This document shows, one piece after another, positions 50,697 to 60,600 of a stretch of 64,000 bases of DNA. A model generated the notes under the pieces. That model had not been told where the DNA came from and ran no database searches. It saw only the letters and a list, made by a program, of their open reading frames with translations. The position numbers and the translations under genes were made by a program. The DNA comes from JACKBJ01 sp964549495 (lineage in GTDB: Bacteria; Chloroflexota; Anaerolineae; Epilineales; Epilineaceae): the NCBI GenBank assembly GCA_964549495.1, contig CAZJWJ010000011.1, positions 11,182 through 75,181 on the forward strand, read 5' to 3'. How positions within the stretch are numbered: the first letter of the stretch is position 1; the number at the start of each line of letters is the position of its first letter.

Positions 50697-52967
50697 ATGA
50701 GCCGAGCGATGCAGGTCCTGCGTATCGGGCCGCCGACCGCCAGCTTGCAGCGCCGCCTGGAGGTGGCCGGGCGCGGTGGCAGCCTCTTGGTGCTGGTGGA
50801 GATCTGGGGCATGGCCGACGAACGCGGCCGGCAGGCTGTCGAGCGACGGCTGGCCGAGGGCATGCTCAACTTCTTCGAGCGTCGCGAGGGCGGGGTCACC
50901 GCCCGGCTCCGGGCCTCGATGCAAGCCGGCGATCGCTGGCTGCGGCGGGTGCGTGAGGCGGCCGGCCCGGAAGAGAACCTGAGCAGCCTGGGGGCCGGCG
51001 CCAGCCTGCTCTGGGCCGGCGAGGGCGAGGCCATCCTGGCCCAGGCCGGCCCCGCGCTGGCCTTCTCGCTGGACCTACCTCCCGAGCGCCAGACCGAGGT
51101 CTCGCCGGCCGAGATCCCGCGCGCCCTGCGCCATCCCGCGGCCAGCCCGTGGCTACGCCGCGGCATCGACCGCCTGCATCCCGATGCCCTCTGGCCGCCC
51201 TTGGGTATGGGCGACCCGGACCGGTTGGAACTGCATTGGTCCCATTGGAGCTTCCCTCCCGGCGCGACGGCCCTATTGGCGCCCAGCCGCGCCGCCGAGC
51301 TGCTGCGGCGCGAGGTGGTCGGCCGCATCCTCGGCGAGGTCCCCGAGCTGGCCCGCCGGCATTTCGACGAGGTGCTGCCCGATGGTCTGCCGGCCATCCT
51401 GGTGCACCATCCCCGGCCGCCCGAGGCCCGGCCGCCGGTCGAGCCCGAAGAGGACCTCGACCTGACCACCCGCTACGATGCCCTGAGTTGGGACACGGCG
51501 GCCCATCCGCTGCCGGTCGACGCGGAAGGCGAGCAGCTGCCGCTACCGGGCGTCGCAGCGGACGGGCGACCGACCGTGAGCGGAGGTGACGATCGTCCGA
51601 GATCCTCGGTGGCCACTTCCTACGAGACCGCCGGCGTCACCGGTGGCTTCGATGCCGGCGAGGTCGATGTCGTCGAAACCCACGACATCGATTACGCCGA
51701 CGACAACCCGCGCGCCTTCCCGGTGGATCCCGACCGCGTCAGCGCGACCGCCGGCCAGGCGCTCTTCGGTCTGCGCCAGCTGGGCATGCGCCTGGCCCGC
51801 GGCACGGCCCGGGTGCTGGTCTCGACCCTGCCCCAGCGCGAGCGCGAAGGCGCCGACAGCTACGCCGTCGAATCCGCGCGCCTGGCCGCGGCGGCCGCCC
51901 TGCTGCTTCCGCTGGCGGTGCTCATGCTGATGGTATTGATGAGCCGGCGCGGACCCTTGCCCGAGGATGCGGCGGTCGGTGCCGCCTCGAACCCCGCCGG
52001 CGAGGCGGCGCTCGAGGCGCCGGCCGGCGAATCGGGGCCGGCCGATCCGGCCGAGCTGCGGATCCAGCGACCGAGCCTGGTGCCGGCGGCCCAGCTGAGC
52101 GGCGCGGAGGGCGCCAGCCGGCGGCTGGTGGTGGCCGGCGGCGCGGCCTGGGTCATGGATGTGGATGCCGATCGGGTCGACCGCATCGAGCTGCAGGCCT
52201 CCGAAGGCGGCGGCTTGGCAGACCCGGCGCCGGTCGAGGCGCTGAGCCAGCGCTGGAACGTGGGCGAGACGGTGGTCGGCGCCCTGGAGGACCTCTTCCT
52301 CTTGCCGGCGCCGGACGACGGCCCGGATGCCGGCCAGGGTCCGGCCGTGGTGGCGCTGGACGCGGCCGGCAACCTCTGGCGGGTCGACGGGGCCGCTCCC
52401 GGGGGTCTGGCGCGGGCCGATACGCCGCCGTGGACCACCGTCGGCCACGCTGCCGGCTACGAAGGCCGGCTCTATGCCCTGGATCGCTCGACCGGGCAGA
52501 TCTATCGCTACGCCGCGGCCGGCGGCGCCTGGCCGGCCTTCGAACTGGCCGGCGAGAGCTGGCTGGGCGCGCCGGCCGACCTGGCCACCGCCATCGACAT
52601 GGCCATCGATGGCTCGGTCTACGTCCTGGGCCGGGATGGCCGCATCCAAAAGTTCGCCGGCGGGCAGCCGGTGTCCTTCCAGGTCTCGGGCCTGCCCCAG
52701 CCCCTGGTGGAGCCGGTGGCCCTGCACGCCCTGCCGCCGGAAGGCGATCTCCTGCTGGCCGACCGCGGCGGGCGGCGCATCCTGGTGCTGGGCCCCGACG
52801 GCGCCTTCCGTGCCCAGCTGCTGCGGCCCGCCCAGGCCCTCGCCGGTGACGACGGGGGCCTGGACGGGCTCCAAGCAGTCTGGTGGGACCCGGGATCGCA
52901 GATGCTCTACGTCCTGGCCGGCAGCACGCTATGGATGGGGCCCTACGCGGGCCCGGACGGCGCCTGA
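50697..52967 (+). CDS. Transmembrane protein: degenerate PP2C-like domain outside-linked to a beta-propeller
   Basis: 756 residues from ATG 50697 (50685 and 50688 are also possible; none has a ribosome site). The N-terminal 240 residues recall a PP2C/SpoIIE-type phosphatase fold: LLVLVEIWGMADERGRQAVERR, LSSLGAGASLLWAGEGEAILAQAGPALAF. The metal-binding aspartates of PP2C (DG motif) are not visible, so it is probably inactive. A disordered region (about 245-390) and one membrane helix (about 396-417, LLLPLAVLMLMVLMS) follow. The outside part is NHL/propeller-like (AAWVMDVDADRVDRIEL, GRLYALDRSTGQIYRYA, GDLLLADRGGRRILVLGPDGAF). It may be a sensor that couples an external propeller to an internal pseudo-phosphatase. 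Assignment of the first domain is tentative. Confidence 0.6.
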   Translation: MSRAMQVLRIGPPTASLQRRLEVAGRGGSLLVLVEIWGMADERGRQAVERRLAEGMLNFFERREGGVTARLRASMQAGDRWLRRVREAAGPEENLSSLGAGASLLWAGEGEAILAQAGPALAFSLDLPPERQTEVSPAEIPRALRHPAASPWLRRGIDRLHPDALWPPLGMGDPDRLELHWSHWSFPPGATALLAPSRAAELLRREVVGRILGEVPELARRHFDEVLPDGLPAILVHHPRPPEARPPVEPEEDLDLTTRYDALSWDTAAHPLPVDAEGEQLPLPGVAADGRPTVSGGDDRPRSSVATSYETAGVTGGFDAGEVDVVETHDIDYADDNPRAFPVDPDRVSATAGQALFGLRQLGMRLARGTARVLVSTLPQREREGADSYAVESARLAAAAALLLPLAVLMLMVLMSRRGPLPEDAAVGAASNPAGEAALEAPAGESGPADPAELRIQRPSLVPAAQLSGAEGASRRLVVAGGAAWVMDVDADRVDRIELQASEGGGLADPAPVEALSQRWNVGETVVGALEDLFLLPAPDDGPDAGQGPAVVALDAAGNLWRVDGAAPGGLARADTPPWTTVGHAAGYEGRLYALDRSTGQIYRYAAAGGAWPAFELAGESWLGAPADLATAIDMAIDGSVYVLGRDGRIQKFAGGQPVSFQVSGLPQPLVEPVALHALPPEGDLLLADRGGRRILVLGPDGAFRAQLLRPAQALAGDDGGLDGLQAVWWDPGSQMLYVLAGSTLWMGPYAGPDGA

Positions 52968-53025
52968 TCCTCCGACAGATCGACATGCGCCTCGGCATCC
53001 ACGGCGACCGGACCCGGAGAGTTGG

Positions 53026-54087
53026 CTAGCGCGCCGCCTCGTCCTCGCCCAGCTCCAGCGCGTACTGGATCCAGGCCGGCTGCTTGACGAAGCCCAGGGC
53101 CTCGTTGATGCCCAGCATGCCGGTGTTGGTGGTGGCGTTCCAGGTCTTGACCAAGGGCACTGCCGCGTTCCGGCAGTGCTCGATGGCCTCGAGCTTGAGC
53201 GCCAGGGCGATGCCCCGCCGCCGCCAGTCGCGGCGCACGCCGGTCAGGCCGGTGTACAGGAAGTCCGCGCTCTGCGAGCGCGAGAGGGTGCTCAGACCCA
53301 CGTACTCCTCGCCGTCCAGCGCGATGAAGTAGCCCTCCTTGATCAGGTTGGGGTTCTTGCGGACCCGCTCGACCCAACCCTCGTATTCCGGCTTGGTGCT
53401 CTCGGCCGGCGAGGGCACGTCCTGGCTGACCTCGGTGGCCAGGGCGTAGAGCCGCGGGAAGAAGTCCGGATCCTCGCGCTCCAGCTCGGCGTAGGTGGCC
53501 AGGCGGATGCCCGAGTCCTCGACCCGCTCGATGTGGCCGGCCCAGCGTTCCGCGTCGAAGTCCTCCGGCCGCAGGTGGTTCTCCCACTCGCGCATCACCT
53601 CGACGAAGCCGCGGGCTTCGACGAAGCGCATGCTCTGCGGATGATCCTCGCGTGCGTCGGTCCAGAGCGTGATCGGGTCGTGGCTGGCCAAGTCCGCGCG
53701 CAGACGGGCGTAGAAGGCGCCGCCGATACCACGTCGCCGAAGCTCCGGGTCGACGCTCACCTCCCAGCCGAACTTGCGCGGATGGAACATGCCCTCGTAC
53801 TGGCTGTAGTAGCCCACGGCCACGATGCGGCCGTCGAGCTCCGCCACCAGGCGCTGGTAGACCATCTTGGGGTTGCGGTGCGCGTCCCCATGCCGCCATT
53901 CCTCCACCGTGTCCGGATACTCGGGGAAGCAGCGGTTGACCACCGCCACCGCCTCCGGATAGTCGGCCTCGGTGAAGGGGCGGATGTTCAGGCCCGCCGG
54001 CGCCTCGACGCGCGGGCCCGGCATCGGGATGCCCGCGGTCGTCACGGGGGCGATCGTCTTCGTCGTTGGGGTTTGGCTGCTCATCAT
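53026..54087 (-). CDS. Double GNAT-domain N-acetyltransferase
   Basis: 353 residues from ATG 54087 (54084 also possible), with only a weak purine-rich ribosome site. Two GNAT domains are seen. The first (about 30-180) has the acetyl-CoA motif VDPELRRRGIGGAFYARLRADL. The second (about 190-340) has RRDWRRRGIALALKLEAIEHCR with NATTNTGMLGINEALGF. Tandem GNAT proteins acetylate amines or small thiols (for example mycothiol synthase), but the substrate is not determinable. The 5' region holds a promoter, a short peptide gene and a strong terminator (54233-54464), suggesting attenuation or a stand-alone small gene before it. The gene converges on the PP2C-like gene. Confidence 0.85.
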   Translation of the reverse strand: MMSSQTPTTKTIAPVTTAGIPMPGPRVEAPAGLNIRPFTEADYPEAVAVVNRCFPEYPDTVEEWRHGDAHRNPKMVYQRLVAELDGRIVAVGYYSQYEGMFHPRKFGWEVSVDPELRRRGIGGAFYARLRADLASHDPITLWTDAREDHPQSMRFVEARGFVEVMREWENHLRPEDFDAERWAGHIERVEDSGIRLATYAELEREDPDFFPRLYALATEVSQDVPSPAESTKPEYEGWVERVRKNPNLIKEGYFIALDGEEYVGLSTLSRSQSADFLYTGLTGVRRDWRRRGIALALKLEAIEHCRNAAVPLVKTWNATTNTGMLGINEALGFVKQPAWIQYALELGEDEAAR

Positions 54088-54232
54088 GCTTCTCTCTCGT
54101 TCAAGATCGGGTGTGCCGGGCTCGTGCGAAGTCGCGGCACGAGCGCGAGCGTGACCGGGCTGGCCAAGGCATGCCGAAGGCGCACCGCGGCGGGGCCCAC
54201 GCTGCGCGACCTGGTCGAGACGAGGAGAGCGC

Positions 54233-54271
54233 AAAAAAGAAAACCGTGGGCGGCCTCGAGGGCGCCCACGG
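54233..54271 (-). terminator. Intrinsic terminator (attenuator candidate) before the GNAT gene
   Basis: On the minus strand a 9-bp stem (54271-54263 with 54252-54244) is followed by TTTTCTTTTTT (54243-54233), the best T-run in the window. It lies 20 bases after the small peptide's stop and 146 bases before the GNAT start. A smaller hairpin GTTGAC/GTCAAC (54295-54274) covers the peptide's stop codon. Confidence 0.85.
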
Positions 54272-54290
54272 GGGTTGACGTCAGCTCGGG

Positions 54291-54380
54291 TCAACGCTCG
54301 ATGGACGCACTGGGGCCCTGGGCGGGCTGGCTTCCGCCAGCGGAGCGCAGGCAATGCTGCAGTAGGACGACAGTGCTCAT
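54291..54380 (-). CDS. 29-residue small protein or leader peptide
   Basis: The short frame starts MSTVVLLQHCLRSAGG and ends in PSASIER. It is preceded by AGGAGGT 7 bases before the ATG, the strongest ribosome site in the window. A consensus promoter lies 50-85 bases upstream and a strong terminator 20 bases downstream. Codons 14-20 lie in a GCTGGC-GGAA-GCCAGC hairpin. It has one Cys and no run of a single amino acid, so the regulatory amino acid is not evident. It is either a leader peptide controlling the GNAT gene by attenuation, or a free small protein. No match is recalled with certainty. Confidence 0.6.
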   Translation of the reverse strand: MSTVVLLQHCLRSAGGSQPAQGPSASIER

Positions 54381-54435
54381 CGGATTGACCTCCTTTTCCA
54401 ACAGATTTGCTCGAAGCGGCAAATCGAGCGCGCCT

Positions 54436-54464
54436 AGCCTAAACGAAGGGCCCGGGCTTGTCAA
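54436..54464 (-). promoter_or_regulatory. Consensus promoter of the small-peptide/GNAT transcript
   Basis: On the minus strand TTGACA (54464-54459), 17-base spacer, TAGGCT (54441-54436). Transcription would start near 54429, leaving a 49-base leader before the peptide. Confidence 0.75.
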
Positions 54465-54513
54465 TCCCCTGGTCGAAATCCGCGATCGAGGCCAACCCCG
54501 AGGCCATCATTCG

Positions 54514-54522
54514 TGTTATGCT
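54514..54522 (+). promoter_or_regulatory. Extended -10 promoter candidate of the giant NHL/VWA gene
   Basis: TGT-TATGCT matches the extended -10 pattern; the -35 region is poor. It lies about 97 bases before the start and is divergent from the GNAT-side promoter, 50 bases away. Confidence 0.45.
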
Positions 54523-54618
54523 CTTGGGGCCCCCCGAACGGCCGGACCGCGCGGGTCGGCCCGAGATGCGCCACGATCACCGAATTGCCGAGACGGAAGA
54601 GCCCCCGGAGGGAACCTC

Positions 54619-57600
54619 ATGTCGAGAGAAGACCGAGCCCGCCTGCGCCCCGCATCGCGAGCCACCCGGCGTGCTCCCTCGACCCTGCTCGCCCTCTTGA
54701 TCGCGTCCTTCTCGCTCGTCCTCCTGGCCGGGCCACGGCCACCCTCGACCGCCGCGCCCAGCGCGCCGGACGCCGATGCGCACGCGGATTTCGCGCTGGG
54801 CTGGAGCCAGACCCTGGGCGAGACCGAGGTGCCCTGGTTCCGCAGCGCGGCCCAGCTGAACCAGCCGGCCGGCCTGGACGCCGAGGGCGATGCCATCTGG
54901 ATCGCCGAGGCGGCAGGCCGCCGGGCCCTCAAGTTCAGCTCCAGCGGCCGTCTGCTCGACGAGCTTGGCCGGGCCGGCCTGGGCCATGCCATCGGCGAGC
55001 ATCCGATCCGCCGCATCGCCGACATCGTGGCCTATGGCGACGAGGCGGAGCAGGGCGGCCCGGGCGGCCAGCCCTCGCCCAGCCCGACGCCGGATCCGAA
55101 TCCCCGGCCGCCCATCCGCCCCATCGGCCCCGGTGCCGAGGCGCCGGTCGATCTGGATCAGGCGGCCGGCGAGTCGATGATGTGGATCGTCGACCAGGCG
55201 GCGCATTACGCCCTGGGCATCGACCGGAACACCGGTCAGCAGACCGTCCTCGGCGTGCCGGACGAGGCGGGCGACGACGACGCGCACTTCGACGGGCCGA
55301 CCGGCATCGCCGTGGCGCCCGAGGCGGGCCGCGTCTACGTTGCCGACACGAACAACCACCGGGTCCAGATCTTCGACATGGACGGCCAGCTGCTGGGTAC
55401 GATCGGAACCGGGTCGCCCGGCGATGGCGACTTGGAACTCTTCCTGCCGGCCCGCATGGCCATCGACGCCGAGGGCCTGCTCTACGTCGTCGACACGGGC
55501 AATGCCCGCGTGCGCGCCTTCGACGTCGGCGACGATTCCAAGCCGAGCCTCGTCCGCAGCTATGGCAGCGGTGTCGGCTCCGGCGACGATCAGCTGGGCA
55601 CGCCCTTGGGCGTGGAGGTCGAGCCCTCCTTCGTCTACATCGCCGATGCCGCCAACTGCCGCGTGCAGGTCTGGCGCCGGCGCGAAGCCACCTTTTGGCG
55701 AACCATCGACGGCTGGTGTCAGGGCGGCCGCCTGGCCTACCCGACCGACGTGGCCCGCGACGCGCGGGGCTTCCTCTACGTGGCCGACGCCTGGCAGATG
55801 CAGGTCTACCAGCTCAACCCGGATTGGAGCGCGCTTCGCAGCTTCGGCTCCGATGGCTTGCCCTACCTGACCGACGAGCAGCACTACAACGCGCCGATGG
55901 CGGTGGCCTTCGGCCCGAACGACGAGCGCTACGTGCTCGAGCGCGACGGCGGTCGTCTGCTGAAGTTCGACGCCGACGGTGCCTTCCAATGGTCCTATGG
56001 CCGTATCGGGGTCGCCGACCATCGCGAAGGCGACTTCGTGCAGGCCGGCGACGTGGCGGTCGACGCCCAGGGCCGGGTCTTCGTGGCCGACACGGGCAAC
56101 CTGCGCATCGCCCGCTTCGCGCCGGACGGGAGCCTCGAGACCCACGTGGCCATCGACGGGCAGGCCGGCGGCCAGGTCGACGCACCGGCCGGCCTGTCCA
56201 TCGCCCCCGACGGCCGCCTGGTCGTCGCCGACACCGGCAACCACCGCGTGCAGCTCCTGGACGCCGACGGCGGCTTCCTCGACGCGGTGGGCCAGGTCGG
56301 CGCGCCCGGCTCCGCCGCCGGGCAGTTCGACGCGCCCGAGGACGCGGTGATCGACTCGCGCGGCTGGCTTTTCGTGGCCGATACGGGCAACCACCGCGTC
56401 GAGGTCTTCGACGACGGGCTGCAGCATGTCCGCAGCATCGGGCAGGCCGGCCGGCCCGGCTCAGACTTCGCGCACTTCGACAGCCCGACCCGTTTGGCGC
56501 TCGACGCCGAGGACCGGCTCTACGTGGCCGATACCGGCAACCACCGGGTGATGGTCTTCGATCCCAGCGGATACTTCCTGACGGCCGTCGGCGGCAGCTA
56601 TGGCGACCGCTCGGGCCAGCTGCGCGAGCCGCACGGCCTGGCGCTGGCCTCCAACGGCCGGCTCTTCGTGGCCGACACCGAGAACCACCGCGTGCAGGGC
56701 TTCGACCCGCTGGACGAGCCCTGGAGCAGCCGGGCGATCAACGGCTTCGGGCTGCGCGCCAACGCGGCCATCGGCGCCCTGGCCGACTTCGGCGGGCAGC
56801 TGGTGGCCGGCACCTGGGCCGAAGGCGAGGGCCTGTCCATCCAGCTGCGCCAGGCGCCCGACCAGCCCTGGGCTCGGGTGGTCTCGGGCGGCGACGGCGA
56901 CGCGGACGCGGCCGGCGTCACCAGCTTCCACGAGCACGAGGGCCGGCTGTATGCCGGCATCCTGGACACGCATGTCCAGACCGATCCGGCCACGGGCGAG
57001 GTGACGCGCACGAGCGGCGGCGGCGAGATCTGGCGCAGCGATGATGGCGCCGGCTGGTCGCCGGTGGCCGAGGACGGCCTGGGCGATGCGCGCAACGTGG
57101 GCTTCGGCGCCTTCGCCAGCTACGGCGGGCAGGTCTACGCCGGCACCCGCAGCGGTGACCCGGAGCAGGGTGCCGAGATCTGGCGCTCGACTTCGGGCGA
57201 TGCCGGCAGCTGGCAGCGCGCCGCCTCCAGCGGTCTGGACGGGGATGTGGCCAACCGCGCCATCGGCGCGATGGGCGTCTACACCGGCTCGCTCTGGGCC
57301 GGCACCTGTCACAGCGGCCAGCCGGAGATCTGGCAGAGCCGCGACGGCCGCAGCTGGACGCCGGGCGGGCCGGCCGGCAATGCCGGCATCGGCACCTTCG
57401 GCACGGGCTGCGTCAGCGATTTCCTGGAATACGAAGGCTACTTCTACGCCGCCCTCGGGCCCGATCTGCGCGCCGGCACCGGCTACCGGGCCGGGGAGGT
57501 CTGGCGCTGCAAGCGCTGCGATGCCGAGGACTGGGAGCAGGTGGCCCCCAGCGGCATCGGCAACACCTACTCGATCGGCCGCATCTCCCTGGCGGCCTTC

Positions 57601-60600
57601 GACGAACCGCCCTTCCGCTACCTCTACGCCGCGGTGGGCAATCCGCGCACCGGCCTGGAAGTCTGGCGCGCGCCGGACGGCCTGGCCTGGGAGCAGGTGG
57701 CCGTCGGCGGCATCGGCGATTCCAACAACGCCGATGTCTTCGGTCCCGAATCCCTGGTGGCCTGGCACGGGCGATTGCACCTGGCCACGCTCAACCAGGC
57801 CACGGGCGGCGAGATCCTCTCCAGCGCCGGCAGCCGGCCGGGCAGCCTGCCGACGCCATCCGGCCCCAAGCCGACTGCCACGCCACGCCCGCGGCCCCAG
57901 CCGCCGACCGGGCGCGCGGCCTACGAGCTGGTCGACCAATGGCCGCCCGGCCGCGTGATCGCGCCGGACGTCATCGGCAACATCCGCGAGATGGCGGTCA
58001 TCGCCGACGGCACGGTCTTCCTGCTCGACCAGTCCAACAACCGGGTGATGCGCCTGGGCTTCGACGGCAGCTGGGGCGAGGCCTTCGGCAACATCGGCCG
58101 CGGACCGGACCGCATCGGCGAGGTCGGCGCCATCGCGGTCGACCAGAGCGCCGGTCGGGTCTACGTGGCCGACATCGCCTCCGAGCGCGTTCTGGTCTTC
58201 ACCTTCGACGGGAGCTTCCTGGACGCCTGGCCCGAGATCTCGGCCCTGGGCATGGAGGCCCAGAGCGATGGCAGCCTCTGGATCGCCGACCGCCTGGCCG
58301 GCGCCGTGCGGCGGCTGGACGCCTCGGGCACCGAGCTCGAGCGCTTTGGCAGCTTCGGCCATCGCGAGGAGGACCAGTTCAGCCTGCTGACCGACCTGAC
58401 GCTCGATCCCGACGGCAACCTCTGGGTGCTCGATACCGGCGTCATCGGCAACCTGGGCACGGATCCGGTGCAGCGCATCCGCGGCTTCCGGCCCGAGGCC
58501 GGCAGCTGGCGCCGCTTCCGCACCATGAACATGACGCTCCCCAAGTGGCAGGGCTGCATCGGCGGCGAGCAGCGCATCACCGCCCTGGGCCCCGAGCTGC
58601 TCCTGGCCGACGGCTGCCTGATCGAGGGCAACGAGCGCCTGGACGTCTTCCCGGGCGGCCACCGTTCGGCAGATCTCTACGGCGTGTCGCGGCGCACGGC
58701 CAATGCGGCGGCCGGCCACTACGTCGCCCTGGCCACCTACGACACCGACCGCGATGATCCGGAGAACCCCACCTACCCGGCCGTCGTGCGCTACTTCGAC
58801 GAGGGCTTCGACATCGTCCAGCGCTACCACCTGGGCCGCGCCTTGGATGCCACCACGGCCGCCGCCGATGGCGCCGTCAGCGACGCCGTGCGCCTGAGCA
58901 CCGCGCCCGACGGATCCTTGATGGTCACCGACCAGTTCGGCCTGCGCCAGCGCGGTACCGGCGGCGCCATCCTCGACGATCTGCCGCTCTCGCCCTACCC
59001 CAGCCGCATCAACCCCATGCGCCTGATGCCCGAGTTCAGCGTCGGAGAGGGGCAGAGCAGCCGGGTGATGGGCATCGGCACCTCGCGGGCCGGCCGCTTC
59101 GGCCGCACGGTGATGGTCTATGCCGATACGGTCTACCGCCGCTACTGCGTCAACCGCCAATGCCAGGTCAACCCCTACCTCGAGGTGATCTGGGATACGA
59201 CCATCCCCAGCGACACCGAGGGCGTGGTCGCGGTGGCCCACGAGGGGAGCGAGCGGCAGTTCGCGGTGCTGACGCGTTACAACGCCGCACCCTCGACGCG
59301 CGGCATCGAGGACATCCGCTACCGCATGCTGGTCTTCCGGCTGGATCAGTACGGCCGGCGCATCGAGATCGAGATGCAGGGCGAGGATCGCGACGCCATC
59401 TGGGCCGACGTCGATGCCGGCCCGACCGGCCGAATCTACGCTCTGGACACGCTCAACGACCGGGTCCAGGTCTGGGACGCCGAGCTGAACGATCTGGGCA
59501 TGGTGCCCACGCCCAAGGACGCCTGGCGCGTGGCCGGCGGCCCCAACGACGAGTTCTTCGTCCTGACCGTCTACGGCCACGTCGTCCGCCTGGCCGCCGA
59601 CGGCACGGTGCTGTCGCGCTTCGTCTCGCGCCCTCACCCGGGCGTGCCGCCCACCTCGCTGGTCGATCTGACGGTCGACGCCGACGGCTGGGTCTACACC
59701 GTCGACGGCCTGGCCGACCAGGTCACCGTCTTCGCACCGGAAGGCACCGAGGACGAGGTGCTCCAGGGTGACGACTGCAGCCTGAATGGCGACAAGTGGG
59801 CCGATCCGCGCGATGTGCTCTTGGGCGATGCGACCACCATCTACCTGAGCCTCTTCGGCACCTGCGGCTTCGTCGAACGGCCGGCCGACATCGTCCTGGC
59901 GGTCAACACGCTGGGCCGCAGCCTGGGCGATGATCCGGGCCGGCAGCTGGCCAACAACCTGCGCCGCGCGCGCCAGATCGCGGCCCTGACCGACCTGGAC
60001 CGCCATCGCATGGGCGTGGTCAGCTTCAGCCGCTCGGGCGAGGTCGACCAGGATCTGACCGGCGTCAGCTACGAGCTGGTGCGCGCCCTGTGGAGCGTGC
60101 GCTCGGATCGCGGCACGCCGCCGCGGAACTACGCTGCGCTGCGCACCGCGCAGGATGTCTTCACCGGCGGGCCCGAGCGCATGCGGGTGATCGTCATCGT
60201 CACGCCGGGCGAGGACGACGAGGCCGGCCTGGCCCTGGCCGAGCAGCTCAAGGCCGAGGGCGTCCGCATCCTGATCGTCAACGGAGACAGCATCATCGCC
60301 TCGGGCGACCTCTTCAACGACGTCGACGTGGACCCGCGGGCCATGGGCGCCGGCAAGGAGGTCCACCGGCGCATGCTGGTGCGCGAGCAGCCCGAGAACA
60401 TCGTCCAGGCCGGCGAGCTGGTCGACGAGCTGCCGGGCAACATGGAATACGTGCCGGGCAGCGCTCTGCCTCCGGCGGCGTATGATGCCGCAGCCCGAAC
60501 CCTCACCTGGCAGTTGCCACCCTTGGACGGCGACCTGACGCACCAGTTCCAGTTCGACGTCATCCCGCAAGAGGAAGGCGAGTGGCCGACCAACGTCCAG

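Noticed and set aside
52327..54618. Upstream extension of the giant gene's frame
   Set aside because: It overlaps the PP2C-like and GNAT genes, is R/P/A-rich, and a signal peptide with a good ribosome site begins at 54619.
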